A stretch of 64,000 nt of DNA from Azolla caroliniana (GCA_043228905.1 JBHGNT010000012.1:11160001-11224000); one strand, 5' to 3'. Positions 41,542-52,762 are shown, numbered from the stretch's first letter. Notes: generated by a model from the letters alone, not told the origin. Numbers and translations are program-made.

Positions 41542-43200
41542 ACATGAAAAGGCTCTGTCCAATCCAATGGTTGGACCACTGGGTTTTGGGAGACTTTCAG
41601 TGATTGGTATGACATGTCCTCTCGTTCTGTCCATCGAAAGGGCACCGTATGGACTATTGCATGTAAAGGGGTCGCGGAATCGGCAAGGTATCAGAGCATA
41701 CTACTATGCCACCTTATTTGGCCCAGAAATCGGCCGAGTGCTTTGGCCATGGTGGGGTCTGGGGCATTCAAGATGGCTTGCACTTTGTCTGGGTCCATAG
41801 CGATGCCCTCTTTACTAACAATGTGACCTAGTAAAGCTCCGCTTGTCACTTGGAAAGCACATTTTGTCGGATTGAGGCTGAGCCATGCGTGCCGACATCT
41901 CTTGAGGCATAATCGTAATTGTGTAAGGTGTTACGCGTGTTGTCCATAAACAACGAAATCATCAAGGAAAACTTGCATAAAGGCTAGAATGAAGTCCTCG
42001 AAGATTTTGGAGATGGTGTTGAAATGTGGCGGGGGTTGTTTTCAAGCCGAACATCATAACCACGACTACGAATACACCCCATTCTGTTATGAAGTTTGTT
42101 TTCTCCTGATCATCCGGGTGCATTCAAATTTGATTATAGCCACTGAAAGCATCGAGAAAGCTATAACAATCGTGGCCGACCACCGTATCAAGGATGTTGT
42201 CGGTGAATGGGAGTGGAAAGGCATCCATGACTGTGACGACGTTAAGTTTCCGGTAATCCACACAAACCCAGATTTGTCCATTCTTTTTCATGACGACCAC
42301 AATAGGACTTAACCATGTGGCCCTTTTTACCGGTCGGATGAATCCTACACATAGTAATTCATCTATTTCGTCTTTTACTTTCACCGCATAGTTGGGATTC
42401 ATACGGTATCACCGTTGTTGAATTGGTTGTGCGTCTATTTGAAGATTTATTTGGTGTTGGTAGTACTGAGGATCTAGGCCTTTCATGTCGTTGTAGGACC
42501 ACGCGAACACATCCTGATACTTCGTAAGCAATCCTATTAAGGCCGATCTGTTGCTAGTTGCTAGGTCTTTGGCAATTTTTACGGTGCGTGGCTCGGAAGG
42601 TGAGCCGAGGTTGACATCTTCTAAGGTGGAGGCTTTTACACGCTGTGATATTGCTAATTCGTAGTCAAGTGCGTCGCGGGCTTGTAGATGTTCTTTTATT
42701 GATGTTGGGTCAGGTTCGTGGGAATCTTCGTGATTGATGGCGTTGGCTATGTAGGGTTCGATGGCCGAAAGGACATCGATTTCAAAAAGCAGAACTATCG
42801 TAGGGTGCTCATCTAGGAACAAGTTTATCTCGTCATCCGTGAGAACATCTAATATATGGACTCCTTCGGCGTATAATGGGTTGTTGTCAGGAGGAGTCGA
42901 GGTCTATGCTTCCATAAGAATGCAGACTTTGGTTTCCCCATACCGAAATCAGATCATGTTATGCTGCCAATGCTGCTTGATGTTGGTGGTACGCAACCAT
43001 GGACGTCCAAGCAGCAGGGGGTAAGCGTTGGGGGCCTCTAAGCGTAAGATTGGCTGACACGGTAAAAGTGTGTCCTCCCAAGCTAAATTCCAAGTTTCGG
43101 ATGAGGCCTATCGGGCGTATCGACTGTGTATCCACCATTCGTAACTAGAATGGATACGACTCCCATTGAGTGATGCCAATCTTGTTGCATGTCGCAGTCA
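41542..43200 (-). pseudogene. A0 pol: protease and RT
   Basis: From right: TCNKIGITQWES, RPIGLIRNLEFSLGGHTF and LLGRPWLRTTNIKQ-type protease text, then DVFAWSYNDMKGLDPQYYQH, INPNYAVKVKDEIDELL, VVVMKKNGQIWVCVDYRKLN, FLDAFSGYNQI and the RT thumb. The RT is broken by stops (for example near 42125 and 42405). Similarity to C ends near 43200. Confidence 0.85.
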
Positions 43201-43202
43201 CG

Positions 43203-43822
43203 AAGATGCGCGTGCGTGCGTGCTTCGCTTGAGCGGGACCATCGGGGTCTCGGACCGGGGAGGACGATCGCAAAATTGTCGAAAAGATGACGATGTGTAT
43301 GTAGGAGTTGAGGAAACTAATGTCACACTTGAGAAGACCGAAGATTTTTTATACTTGAGAAGAAGATAGATGTCAAGAAGAAGAATAAGAAGAGTATTAT
43401 ATTATTATTGATGATGATGATCTCCAAATTGACCCCCCCTTTACACAAACCTTACGAGGGTTTTTATAGGTCTATCCATGCTTCTAACATGCACAAAACC
43501 ATGGGCTTGGACCCATGGTTTTTGGGCACATGGTGTTTCTTGTGGCATGCACAAAACCATGGGCTTAGAACATGGTTTTGTGTGCACACGATTTTGTACA
43601 GTTGTTTTCCTATGCCTTTTGAATATGAAAAGAAATAGAAAACATTTACAATACTTGGTAGTAGCCCTAATGGTAAGGTAAATGTCTCCTATCTTGGAGG
43701 TGCAAGGTTCAAATCTTGCTTGCACCCCTCTATCTATATGCACTCAAATGCCACTAGGCCCTAGGATAATTTTCATATTTATAATCGTTTGTGTAATGGC
43801 CGTGGAATTACACTATTTCACA
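43203..43822 (-). repeat. LTR-like fragment L, related to E family
   Basis: Right end TTTCACA at 43822, followed (minus strand) by a GGGAGAAAT purine tract, parallels the E LTR/internal junction. The left limit is the end of A0 similarity, not a proven LTR start. A tRNA-like segment lies at 43655-43725 (AATGGTAAGG, then GGTTCAAATCT at 43706-43716). The repeat ACAAAACCATGGGCTTGGAC occurs twice (43493 and 43551). Short inverted repeats are common. Confidence 0.5.
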
Positions 43823-44359
43823 ATTTCTCCCATTGGACACGCAACATCACAACGTCCACCCCTACCAAACCACACATCCTCCAGCATGTGCCAAGAAGAA
43901 AAGAGTGATGTCGTGGACTCAAAGGTGGTTGGCCTTTGATTTCTTTCTTTCTTACGCCTCGCCTGTGATGGCCTTTGTCCTCCATTTTGAGCACACATGC
44001 AGTCCTTCCACCCAAACCATTGTCGCCACCCGATCAACCATATCATTTGCTCGCCCTTCGCATTGACATGACCACTTGATGTAGCCCTTTTTGCTCCACC
44101 TGAGCATAACCCTTCATGCATCGTACATTTGCCGCCTTCATCCTGACCATCTCCTTGGTCATCAAACTTCCTCCGATCGTCCTTTCTCGTCTCATGCTTG
44201 CGTTTTCTCATGCTCAGCAGCCTCAACTGGGTGTCGCGGCTCCTTTGCTTCAATCTCCGGCTTCATCGGCTCAACTTTTGTTTGGATTTGTCTTGACCAA
44301 TCAGCTTCAGGCTTGGTTGGTCTTCTTCCGGATTCACATTCAGGTTTGGGCTTGGTAGG
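43823..44359 (-). pseudogene. L internal fragment (3' end of an E-like coding region)
   Basis: Minus-strand reading contains HVNAKGEQMIWLIGWRQWFG, which also occurs as HGNAKREQRIWWIGWRQWFG in the duplicated block of K (51156-51548). Upstream is a Pro/Lys/Glu-rich stretch (PVTPTKPKPECESG). I do not recognise a domain. Cut off by element G at 44360. Confidence 0.5.
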
Positions 44360-44816
44360 TGTTACGGGCATGACCATATAATATCCCGTGGTGAGAATTT
44401 ACCGTAGTATTCTATACACGTGGATAAGTGTGAGGGTTAAACGAGAGTGTAAAGAAGGAGAGGATTACTTTTAATCCTCGGGATTGAGACAACCCATTAG
44501 GCGAAGTGTGAACTTGCCTGGGGGCCTTGGGTATCGCTACAAATAAGAGGCCTAGCTACCCTCATTTCATCATCTTGTTGACTACGTTGAGACTCTGTCT
44601 TGTGGTGGGTCAACTCTTGTAGTGAGCGCGCCAGCACCAGGTACGACTCGACGCCATGACGGTGGTATGGGATGTCGATCGAGGCTCGAGTCCGTCTCGA
44701 TCCCTTCGCTCGGGGGTGGTCGGGTGGATCGGCACCCTTCTTTCTCTCTCTCCTTTCTATCTATCTATCTATATTCTATCCTTATCTAATGCTTACATTA
44801 GTTCATGTCTCTAATA
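44360..44816 (+). repeat. 5' LTR of G
   Basis: Starts TGTTACG and ends CTCTAATA, so TG...TA rather than TG...CA. H has the same start and end (ATAATA). About 150 bases shorter than the H LTR because of a gap after the first 20 bases. Confidence 0.78.
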
Positions 44817-44818
44817 GT

Positions 44819-44830
44819 TGGTATCTGAGC
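44819..44830 (+). other. Primer-binding site of G
   Basis: TGGTATCTGAGC, one base different from the initiator tRNA-Met type; H has TGGTATCAGA. Confidence 0.75.
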
Positions 44831-46289
44831 CTATGTTCTAATGTTTCTATTGTTGGTTTTGTCTTCTTGATGGATGGCGATCTTGTTCCAAACAGCAATC
44901 AACAAAGGAACTTCGGTAATCTTTCTTGTTTTTTTATCATCTTTCTTCTCCCAATTTAATCATGTGTATGGTTAATCTGTAAATTTTTTTTATAGATTCA
45001 ATGATGTTGTAGTGGTAATTAATTGGTTATATAAAACATTTACATATGTGCACGAGGTCAATACCTCATTTGACATATAAATAATATGTGATTAGTGTCG
45101 CATGCGTACGAGGTTAATACCTCAATTGCGTATTACGTTCATGTACATATGTTATGTATGCGTATGAGGTCAATACCTCGATTTCGTTGTAAATGATATG
45201 CGTTTGGTCTCATATGCATAAGAGGTCAATACCTCAATTGCGTATTATGATGAACCCTTATTTTTGGATGTTTCGTTTGCGTAGAGGTATATATCTCGAT
45301 TATATCATTTGTGGCTATTTGATGTAACGATTTGTTTAATATACGCATATGTGGTCACGTGTATATGTATTTGATCGTATATATGTGATAATATACATAT
45401 GTGTATATAAGTTATTACGTGATTTTAATATCGAATGTTTTCCTTTTCGGGGAAAGGATCTTGGTGGTTGTCCTCACATTTTTGTGAGAATGGTGTTGTC
45501 ACCATCCCTTTTTTCAACAATTTTTTATTGTTGACATTCCCGTTGGTGACTTCGATTTTATTACGTAAAGAAATGCCTATAGCCACAATGATGTCAAGAA
45601 CGAAGGGCTTGACCCACACCATGTGAGGTCGCTCCCATGACACACATATCCAACATCCCTCCCTCGTTACATGGATACGATGCCACCATGAGGTCATTCT
45701 TACGAAAGGTATTCGTAATGACGTAACCATGTGATGGGCCACGTGGGCCTACTACGAAAAGAGGGCTCATTTGGCTTGACCATTAGGTTGCACTTTGGCG
45801 TATGCCATCGTAATTACGAGACTTGAGGTTAGGTAACGTACCAACATATTTTGTAGTAAACGAGGGGGAAATAAGGACTCTTGACATATATGTTTCTTTT
45901 AAAAAAACATATATGGGCAAATGCCTCACATATCTCTTATACGCATGAAGCATTAAACATTCAAGAAGAGCATATCTCCTACTTCTTTGCCAGAAACATA
46001 ATTTATTGTTAACATTCTTTTGGTATATAAACTACTCATGACGCGAACATAGATGGTTGAGCCTCGGGGAGCCGCCATGAAAGACATTAATTTGTCACCC
46101 CCATGGTTTTTAAAACACCTTTGTGTTACCATAGTAACCTAATCTTGAACCTCATCTCATGTGTAGAGGGGTATTGACGTGAGATCATGATATCGATTAA
46201 TGTTTGTCCATGATATATTTACATCACGACATGATGTTATGACTATTTGTCTGACCTTATCCTATTTCTTTGCCGGAAATAATCATTTA
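44831..46289 (+). other. Long non-coding leader of G with hairpin array
   Basis: No coding sequence supported. Five short palindromes of GAGGTCAATACCTC type at 45054-45067, 45110-45123, 45166-45179, 45222-45235 and 45284-45297, spaced about 56 bases. Beyond 45430 come further short hairpins (for example CTCACATTTTTGTGAG and TTCAACAATTTTTTATTGTTGA near 45470-45535). H carries the same leader. Confidence 0.7.
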
Positions 46290-47209
46290 ATGGCTCCAAA
46301 TAACGACCCGATATCATCCGCTCAAGCGAAAGGAACTCAAGGAAATCCTCTTGGACAAATGTCCATTGAGATGTATTTTTCGCAAATAACCCAATACCTT
46401 AGTTTCACCGCTCAACAGATGACCGAACTTCGGCAATCTCAAAGTGCTCTCGAGGCACGTGTCATTAGTTTACAACATGAGACTAATAGACCTGATGAAC
46501 GACAGGGTGAACCATCATTTGTCGTTAAGCAATTTACGGGAGAGAAAATGGAAAGAACCGAAGAATCAATCTGCACGTGGCTAGGCTGATGGGAGTCTCA
46601 TTTTGAGCTCTATCCCACGCAAGATAGTACGAAGATTGCATATGTCGGCCGAGAACTAGGGGGTAAGGCCGCTGCCTGGTGGCGTGGGCTCCGTACTTTG
46701 GGGAAATTGCTCGATACTTGGAAAAATTTTGTCACGGTTTTTAAGGGCCAATTTCTACAACCTCCCTCTCGAACCGAGGAAGCTCAAGCTTTAATGAACC
46801 TCTCTAGTAGGAAGTTTTCCTTGTTAGAAGACTATGTCCACCACGCTAGAACCCAAATCCAAAAATCGGGTCTAGAAGGGGACAATTGGTTAATAGCTTG
46901 TTTTGTGAATGGCATCCCCAATTCGGACTATCACTGGATAATGCACGATAGGGATCCAAAATCCTTCGACGAGGCCGTTGAACGCACTTCGAAGAAGGAC
47001 CACAACAAACCCAACGAAGCGTTGGGGACTAAGCAATTGCAATTCACTGGGAAACGCAAGACACCCAACGAATTCATGGATCGCGATTGTAAGCGACAAC
47101 ATCCTTTTTGCGTATTTTGCAAAAAGAAGGGTCATACAAAAGAGCAATGTCGAAAGCTCCAACAGAAAGAGCATGATAGCAAAGCTAAAGCTGCAGACCA
47201 TAAAGGTTA
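46290..47209 (+). pseudogene. Gag of element G
   Basis: Starts MAPNNDPISSAQAKGTQGNP. Retrotransposon Gag core GGKAAAWWRGLRTLGKLLDT and QFLQPPSRTEEAQALMNL; zinc knuckle CVFCKKKGHTKEQC. A TGA at 46587-46589 replaces the Gln/Trp codon (WLG*WESHF; H reads WLGQWESHF), and a TAG at 47207-47209 follows the knuckle. H is the comparison copy. Confidence 0.88.
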
Positions 47210-48716
47210 GATTCCTAATGTCCTTCAGGTCTATACACATCATTTAAGTAATTGTCAATGTTCTTTCCCTCACTATGTATTGGGTCCCAATGATTTACTA
47301 CGTGCAAACGGGTATATCAATGGATCTCCCGTACAATTTTTGTTTGATTCAGGAAGCTCACACAACTTTGTGAATGATCGTTTGGTTCAGATATGGGGAA
47401 TCCAACCCACCGTAAGTGATCACACCTATACGGTGCACTTGGCTGATGGAAGAGTACAATACATCAACGGGGAGATTCATTCATTAGGAATTTCTATTGA
47501 TACTTATATAGAGGAAGTAGACTTCCATGTAATGAATCTTTGTACCACTGATGTAATACTGGGTTATGCCTGGTTCTATAATAAAAACTCTTCTTTATCT
47601 ATTGATTGGGTTCATCATTCAATTACATTTGTATTTAATGACTGTACTCATTTTATTCAATGTGTAAAAAAACAATCCCTCTCGATTGTTTCCACTCCAT
47701 CAATATCCAAGTTGTCTTGTTCTAATCTATTTTATTGTGTACTTGATCCAGACATTCATGTTTACACTATTGATAATGTCTCGGTTCAATTAACATATTT
47801 TGAACAATAACAACTTAATGAAATCTTAAATGATTTTCGTGATGTTTTTCCGAGTGAACTACCAGATGTGTTATCTCCTAAATGTAATATAGACCATTGT
47901 ATAGATATTGTACCTGGCGTTGCACCAATAAGTATACCTCCTTATTGCTTAGGTCGATCTGAAGAGGATGAGGTATCTAAGCAAGTCAAGGACTATTTAC
48001 GAATGGGTTATATACGTTATAGTAAATCTCCATGGGTTGCACTAGTTCTCTTGGTTAAAAAGAAAGAGGGCACATGGCGTATGTGTATTAATTACCGACG
48101 CTTGAATAAAGTGACGATCAAGAATTCGTATCCATTGCCTAGGGTTGACGATCTAATTGACCGTCTCCAGGGAGCTCGGTATTTTACGAAACTTGATCTC
48201 CGTACTGGCTACCATCAAATTCGTATAAGTGAGGATGATGTTCCTAAAATGGCATTTCGTATGCGCTATGGCCATTATGAGTTTTTGGTTATGCATTTTG
48301 GTTTGACCAATGCTCCGGCTACATTTCAACAAGAAATGAATGACATTTTCCGAGAACAACTTGGAAAATTTGTCGTTATTTTCTTGGATGATATTTTAGT
48401 TTATAGCCGTACATTACAAGAACATGCTAAACATGTCCGCTTTGTTTTACAAACATTGCGTGACAAACTGTTTTATGCGAAGATCTTAAAATGTGAGTTC
48501 TTCAAGAAATCAATTACTTATCTTGGACATCTCATAACCGAATGAGGAGTTGAAGTTGATCCTTCTCGTATCGAGAAAATCAAGCTTTGGCCCACTCTTC
48601 GGAATATTCGAGAAGTTCGATCATTCCTTGGTTTTGTCGGGTTTTTGCGGAAATATCTTCGTAATTACTCCCAATTGACAATGCCGTTTAGTGATCTTCT
48701 AAAAGATCAAACGCGT
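47210..48716 (+). pseudogene. Protease and RT of element G
   Basis: Protease FLFDSGSSHNFV with CTTDVILGYAWF; RT with [48 protein letters not shown] and [12 protein letters not shown]; start of the RNase H linker. Stops at 47808 (FEQ*QLNE) and 48543 (LITE*GVEVD). Ends abruptly at 48716 in LLKDQTR, where the LTR of K begins; the rest is lost. Confidence 0.9.
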
Positions 48717-49515
48717 TGTCGTAGTGTGAATCACACACTATGTGAAATATGTAAAATACTATATTCGATTTAAAGTACAAATAATAAATAAAATAAAATA
48801 TTAAAAAAAAGATTTATTACGTGCATAAGACAAGATTCAAACCTTGTACCTCGACATAGACAAACCCCAACCTTATCATTGTACTAACTTATCCTTAGTG
48901 TTTTAAGTATAGATTTAATACCTATAAGACCTTTATTTACGCCTACCTTTATTAAAAAAGTAAGTCATGCATTTTTAGAGTGCGTGAATACTTTATTTAT
49001 AAGAAAAATGTAAACCAATAAAATATTACTCGTGCACATCTAGCGAGCATGAGCACTATATTTAGGAAATAAAAGCATGGTGTAAAAAGCAACTCATGCA
49101 CATTTAATGTGCATGAACACTTTAGAAAAAACATAGAGTCTATCTATAGAAAAAGCATGGATTGTTAAGACTCTTTGATCACTTTATAAGGATGAGGAGC
49201 ACAATGTAATAGGGGTGTGAAATATTTGGAAATTGGATATATTTCTAAAAGACACCAATTAATATATTCGTGAGATTCACGAAATAAACTATACTCGTGG
49301 GATTCATGAGATTTCTATATTCTTCTCTTTCAATCGAAATTCATATTCTGATTAATAAAATTCATTATACTTATGGGATTCACAAGTTTTCTATATCTCT
49401 TTCTAATAATCTATCCATAACTATAACCTTGTCTCAAATTCTTCCTCGTCCTAGTCCAAAACCCCAGCGGTTCCCACCCGACTCATGCAACGATCCGGAG
49501 CCGAAAGGCACGACA
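48717..49515 (+). repeat. 5' LTR of K
   Basis: 799 bp, TGTCGTAGTGTG...GGCACGACA. tRNA-like stretch inverted at 48819-48892. Near the right end CCCACCCGACTC and CGATCCGGAGCCGAAAGGCA match E. Confidence 0.82.
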
Positions 49516-49547
49516 CAAGTGGTGAACCCAACGTGAAGACGGGTGGC

Positions 49548-50825
49548 ATGGAGAGGGAGAATCAACAAGAGGCGATGAACACGATGATGATGATGTTCGA
49601 GTGGATGCTACAAGAACAACGAGCGATGTCAGAGATCACGGTGGCATTAAAGAGGCTTGTACAACGAAACAGACAATTCAACGGAAACGATGTGTCACGC
49701 TATCTACGTGACTACAAGGCGGAGATGATGCGATGTAGGATACCGGAAGGATTGCAAGTGACATCCTTCAATCGGGTGGCCACGGATGAGCTACAAGAGA
49801 GAATCCACAAGATACGGCAACAAAACTCAACATGGGGGTCATTCGAAGAAGCTTTACGAGAGGTATATGATTACAAGAGATTGAAGGGACAAGATCGACG
49901 CGAGTTTGACCAATGGGTGGCATTGACAAAGACTCACCGAACTACGACACTAGCATTCTTAGAGTTTGAGTATCATTTTGCTCAACTCTCAGAGCGGGAA
50001 CAAAGATTGATGGGGTTAGATAAAGTCCTAATGTTCGTAAAATCGATCGATCGGAAAGAAAGGATGGACATTGGGATCAAACTCGAAGACAATGACGGTG
50101 CGAATGGTCTTACCGAGGATTGGGCCGAAGTCGAAAGGGTATGCAGGAGACATGATGAGAGGAAGATGAGAATCTTGTCAACACCAACATGGCCCATGTG
50201 GGATGGTAGATTGAGGAAAAACGATGTAGCCGATATGAAGGCTGAAATACAATATGATGGGACCACGAGAGAGAGTGTGGAACAAGACACCCTTTTGTCT
50301 TGTGAAAGAACGAAGACCAAGGATAAGGCCGATAAGCTAAGAGTGGCGAACACCACTTCAAGCATAGAAGAAGATTTCGGGATACGAGTGTTCGAGACAT
50401 CAGATGAGAAAGAGGTAAGCATAATCGATGCTTGCATAATTGATGGATATAAAGAGTGCAAGCAAGACTTGATTGAGGAGGTCGCCATGAAAGATGACAT
50501 CGAATCAGAGGTGGCTATGGACGAATCGATGGCGTATGACCGTATCGAAACTTTCTCACCACTGATTCCAGAGACTCCGACAGTTGCGTTCGAAAGGCAA
50601 CGTGAGACCAAAGAGACGGAAGGTGGCGGAGACAAAACGAAGGCCGAAGCTGATGTATACAACAGAGAGATAGCCAAGAAGGTGGATATGCGTGAAATGA
50701 AGGAGAAGGATAATACCGAGGATTCCTGCCCACTAATCCTAGAGACTTCGACGGTTGTGTCCGAGAAGCAACGTGAGACCGGAGTGTTAAAGGTAAAGTC
50801 GGAAGCCGGTTCAGATGGAAGATGA
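49548..50825 (+). CDS. Gag of element K
   Basis: 426 open codons from MERENQQEAMNTMMMMFEWM. Clear homologue of E Gag: SRYLRDYKAEMMRCRIPEGL and TSFNRVATDEL match almost residue for residue; later parts diverge into an acidic, Thr/Ser/Glu-rich tail with a doubled ETxTVxxEKQRET-type motif. Unlike E Gag I see no CCHC knuckle and no protease; the frame ends at 50825. The gene can be translated, but the element cannot move itself. Confidence 0.75.
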   Translation: MERENQQEAMNTMMMMFEWMLQEQRAMSEITVALKRLVQRNRQFNGNDVSRYLRDYKAEMMRCRIPEGLQVTSFNRVATDELQERIHKIRQQNSTWGSFEEALREVYDYKRLKGQDRREFDQWVALTKTHRTTTLAFLEFEYHFAQLSEREQRLMGLDKVLMFVKSIDRKERMDIGIKLEDNDGANGLTEDWAEVERVCRRHDERKMRILSTPTWPMWDGRLRKNDVADMKAEIQYDGTTRESVEQDTLLSCERTKTKDKADKLRVANTTSSIEEDFGIRVFETSDEKEVSIIDACIIDGYKECKQDLIEEVAMKDDIESEVAMDESMAYDRIETFSPLIPETPTVAFERQRETKETEGGGDKTKAEADVYNREIAKKVDMREMKEKDNTEDSCPLILETSTVVSEKQRETGVLKVKSEAGSDGR

Positions 50826-51155
50826 TCCGGACGGAATTCCGATCCGAAAGAAAGCTGACTCGAAAGGGGGTCGACTCGATCAAAACCGATCGACCAAGTC
50901 CGATTTGGCCGAACGCGAATATGGATGGAAGCTAACCTAGCCAAAAGCCGATCGGACGAGACCGATCCGGAAAGAAGTTAATCTGACTTAGTCGGAGGTT
51001 GAATCAGTCGAGGCCGGTGAAAACGAGGAAAAGAAAGCCAACCAAAACCAAAACCGATAGATCGAAACCGACCCGGAAGGGGGCCGAATCGGTAAAAACC
51101 GATCAACCGAGTCCCAATCGGCTGAATATGAATTCGATCAGAAGCCGATCCAACC
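50826..51155 (+). other. K linker rich in CCGATC-type repeats
   Basis: Low-complexity sequence with recurring GAAACCGATC and CGACC units; a short Lys/Thr-rich frame (KTRKRKPTKTKTDRSKPTRK) is open. Probably decayed C-terminal Gag linker; no domain seen. Confidence 0.45.
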
Positions 51156-51548
51156 GAAGATTATCAGCTCTAAAGCGAGATTATATGACAAAGGTGAACA
51201 ACGTGGGAAGCATGGCACATGCACAAGACAAGAAGGGTTATGCTCAAAAGGATCACAAGGAGCCATGACAGCCGGCCATGGAAATGCAAAGAGAGAACAA
51301 AGAATATGGTGGATCGGATGGCGACAATGGTTCGGGTGGAAAGAATGGATGTGAAGATTATCAACTCTAACGCGAGATTATACGACAAAGGTGAACAACG
51401 TGGGAAGCATGGCACATGCACAAGACAAGAAGGGTTATGCTCAAGAGGATCACAAGGAGCCATGATAGTCGGCCATGGAAATGCAAAGAGAGAACAAAGA
51501 ATATGGTGGATCGGATGGCGACAATGGTTCGGGTGGAAAGAATGGATG
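51156..51548 (+). repeat. Tandem duplication of a 197-bp block in K
   Basis: 51156-51352 and 51353-51548 are near-identical copies starting GAAGATTATCA and ending AAGAATGGATG, with few base changes. Each codes the QEGLCSRGSQGAMIVGHGNA and WIGWRQWFGWKEWM text also seen in fragment L. Confidence 0.92.
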
Positions 51549-52646
51549 AGCCCGAAATCGAGACCCGTGAAGAGAGTCTGATTTCACTCCGTTTAAGTGG
51601 ACCGATTGGATGATTGAGTCGGTACGACCAGTCCGATGAAGAGCTGGCGAGTAGTGGTGACTCGGCGATGCATTCCCCGCGCAGGAAGCCGAGGAGACGG
51701 CTTACGCGCAAAGAGAAAGGGAAGAAGAAGGTGTCGGATTCCGGCACAGATATGAACGAGTCTGACCGACGCGAGTCTGACTCCGAGCGAACCGGTGACG
51801 GGTCTTTAAAGGTGAAGACCGCGTCGACCGAGAAGGCCTCGACATCGGCTAATGTGAGATTACGCCGGTCTACCCGCCAGAAGAATCCTGTTTTGCGGTT
51901 CGGATACAACGAGTACATGGCACATCATTATGCGTACATGACCCGTGTAGCAGAAGTGCGTGAGCGGGAGAGCTACGTAGAAGCGGCTAAAGACGCGAAT
52001 TGGCGTGCTGCGATGGAGGAAGAGATGCACGCATTGGCGGAGAACGAGACCTGGGACCTGGTTGATGCACCAAGGGGGGTAAAACTGATGGGGTGTAGGT
52101 GGGTGTACAAGGTCAAGTACAACACCGATGGCTCAGTCAACCGGTACAAGGCTCGGATAGTGGCAAAGGGCTACGTGCAGAAACACGGCATCGACTACGA
52201 TGAGACGTTTGCGCCGGTCGCGAAAATGACGACCGTCTGTATTTTGCTCACAGTAGTTGCGGTGAAGGGGTGGCACTTACATCAGATGGATGTAAAGAAT
52301 GCGTTCCTGCAAGGTGACCTTGAGGAACAGGTGTACATGGTACAACCCCCCGGATCTCACTCCGGAACGAACTCCTTGGCAGTATGCCGACTGAAGAAGT
52401 CCCTTTACAGACTGAAGCAAGCCCCGCGTGCCTGGAACGCGAAGATCACGCAACAACTGCGTCGGATGGGCTTCGTCACGTCAAAATCGGACTCTTCCCT
52501 ATTCATCCGGAAAGGCCGACTCGGACCGGTTAGTATTTTACTATATGTTGATGACGTGGTCATCACCGGCGCCGACCTAGATGAAATCGACCGCGTGAAG
52601 CTCCAGCTTGCGGCATCGTTCGACATGAAGGATCTGGGGGACCTTC
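51549..52646 (+). pseudogene. Copia J pol: integrase tail and RT
   Basis: Starts EPEIETREESLISLRLSGPI, then a TGA at 51611 (CGA in B), then open from 51614. RT contains MGCRWVYKVKYNTDGS, QMDVKNAFLQGDLEEQVYM and ILLYVDDVVITG, and ends KDLGDL at the H insertion. Keeps PPG and FLQG where copia B has changed residues. The frame of the duplicated K block runs into J, giving a chimeric reading of no likely function. Confidence 0.9.
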
Positions 52647-52757
52647 TATTATAGATCTAAGTACTAAAGTAAGCTTAAGATAAGGATAAAGTAATGATAG
52701 ATAGAAAGGAGAAAGAGAAAGAAGGGTGCCGATCCACCCGACCACCCCCGAGCGTTT
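52647..52757 (-). repeat. 3' LTR fragment of H
   Basis: Matches the first about 110 bases (plus strand) of 63148-63739, from TATTATAGATC to CACCCCCGAGCG, then breaks off into integrase sequence. Confidence 0.88.
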
Positions 52758-52762
52758 GAGGA

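Larger units (their letters stand above)
741..43200 (-). mobile_element. Host Ty3/gypsy element A0 (old, ORF3-bearing), split by later insertions
   Basis: Reading right to left, the element holds protease and RT (43200-41542), RNase H and integrase (40615-38826), a spacer, the coiled-coil ORF3 (38473-37242, 21232-20130, 5168-4752), a 3' tail and a 3' LTR (1248-741). It belongs to the same family as element C (5999-15375), with matching order and clear protein similarity throughout. Gag and the 5' LTR are not visible: similarity stops near 43200, where fragment L begins. Four later insertions sit in it (1375-4746, 5169-20129, 21233-37241, 40616-41541). The first three have matching 5-bp duplications on both sides, which proves the pieces were once contiguous. 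Many stops and frameshifts show that it is dead. Confidence 0.85.
44360..48716 (+). mobile_element. Ty3/gypsy element G, 3' part missing
   Basis: 5' LTR 44360-44816, primer site, long leader, gag from 46290, protease and RT up to 48716, where K begins. Same family as H (52647-63739), which lies in inverted orientation. Stops in gag (46587) and pol (47808, 48543) show it is inactive. No 3' LTR is present. Confidence 0.88.
48717..51548 (+). mobile_element. E-family element K, 5' half only
   Basis: LTR 48717-49515, primer site TGGTGAACCCAACGTGA at 49520-49536, Gag 49548-50825, then a Gly-poor linker and a duplicated block. RT, integrase and the 3' LTR are missing. It is fused to copia J at a TGGATG microhomology (51543-51548). 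Inserted in G. Confidence 0.82.

Noticed and set aside
43203-43822. A complete LTR with defined ends for fragment L
   Set aside because: Only the right end is supported by a purine tract; the left edge is just where A0 similarity stops.
49982-50944. 320-codon minus-strand ORF opposite K Gag
   Set aside because: Shadow; the plus frame is homologous to E Gag.
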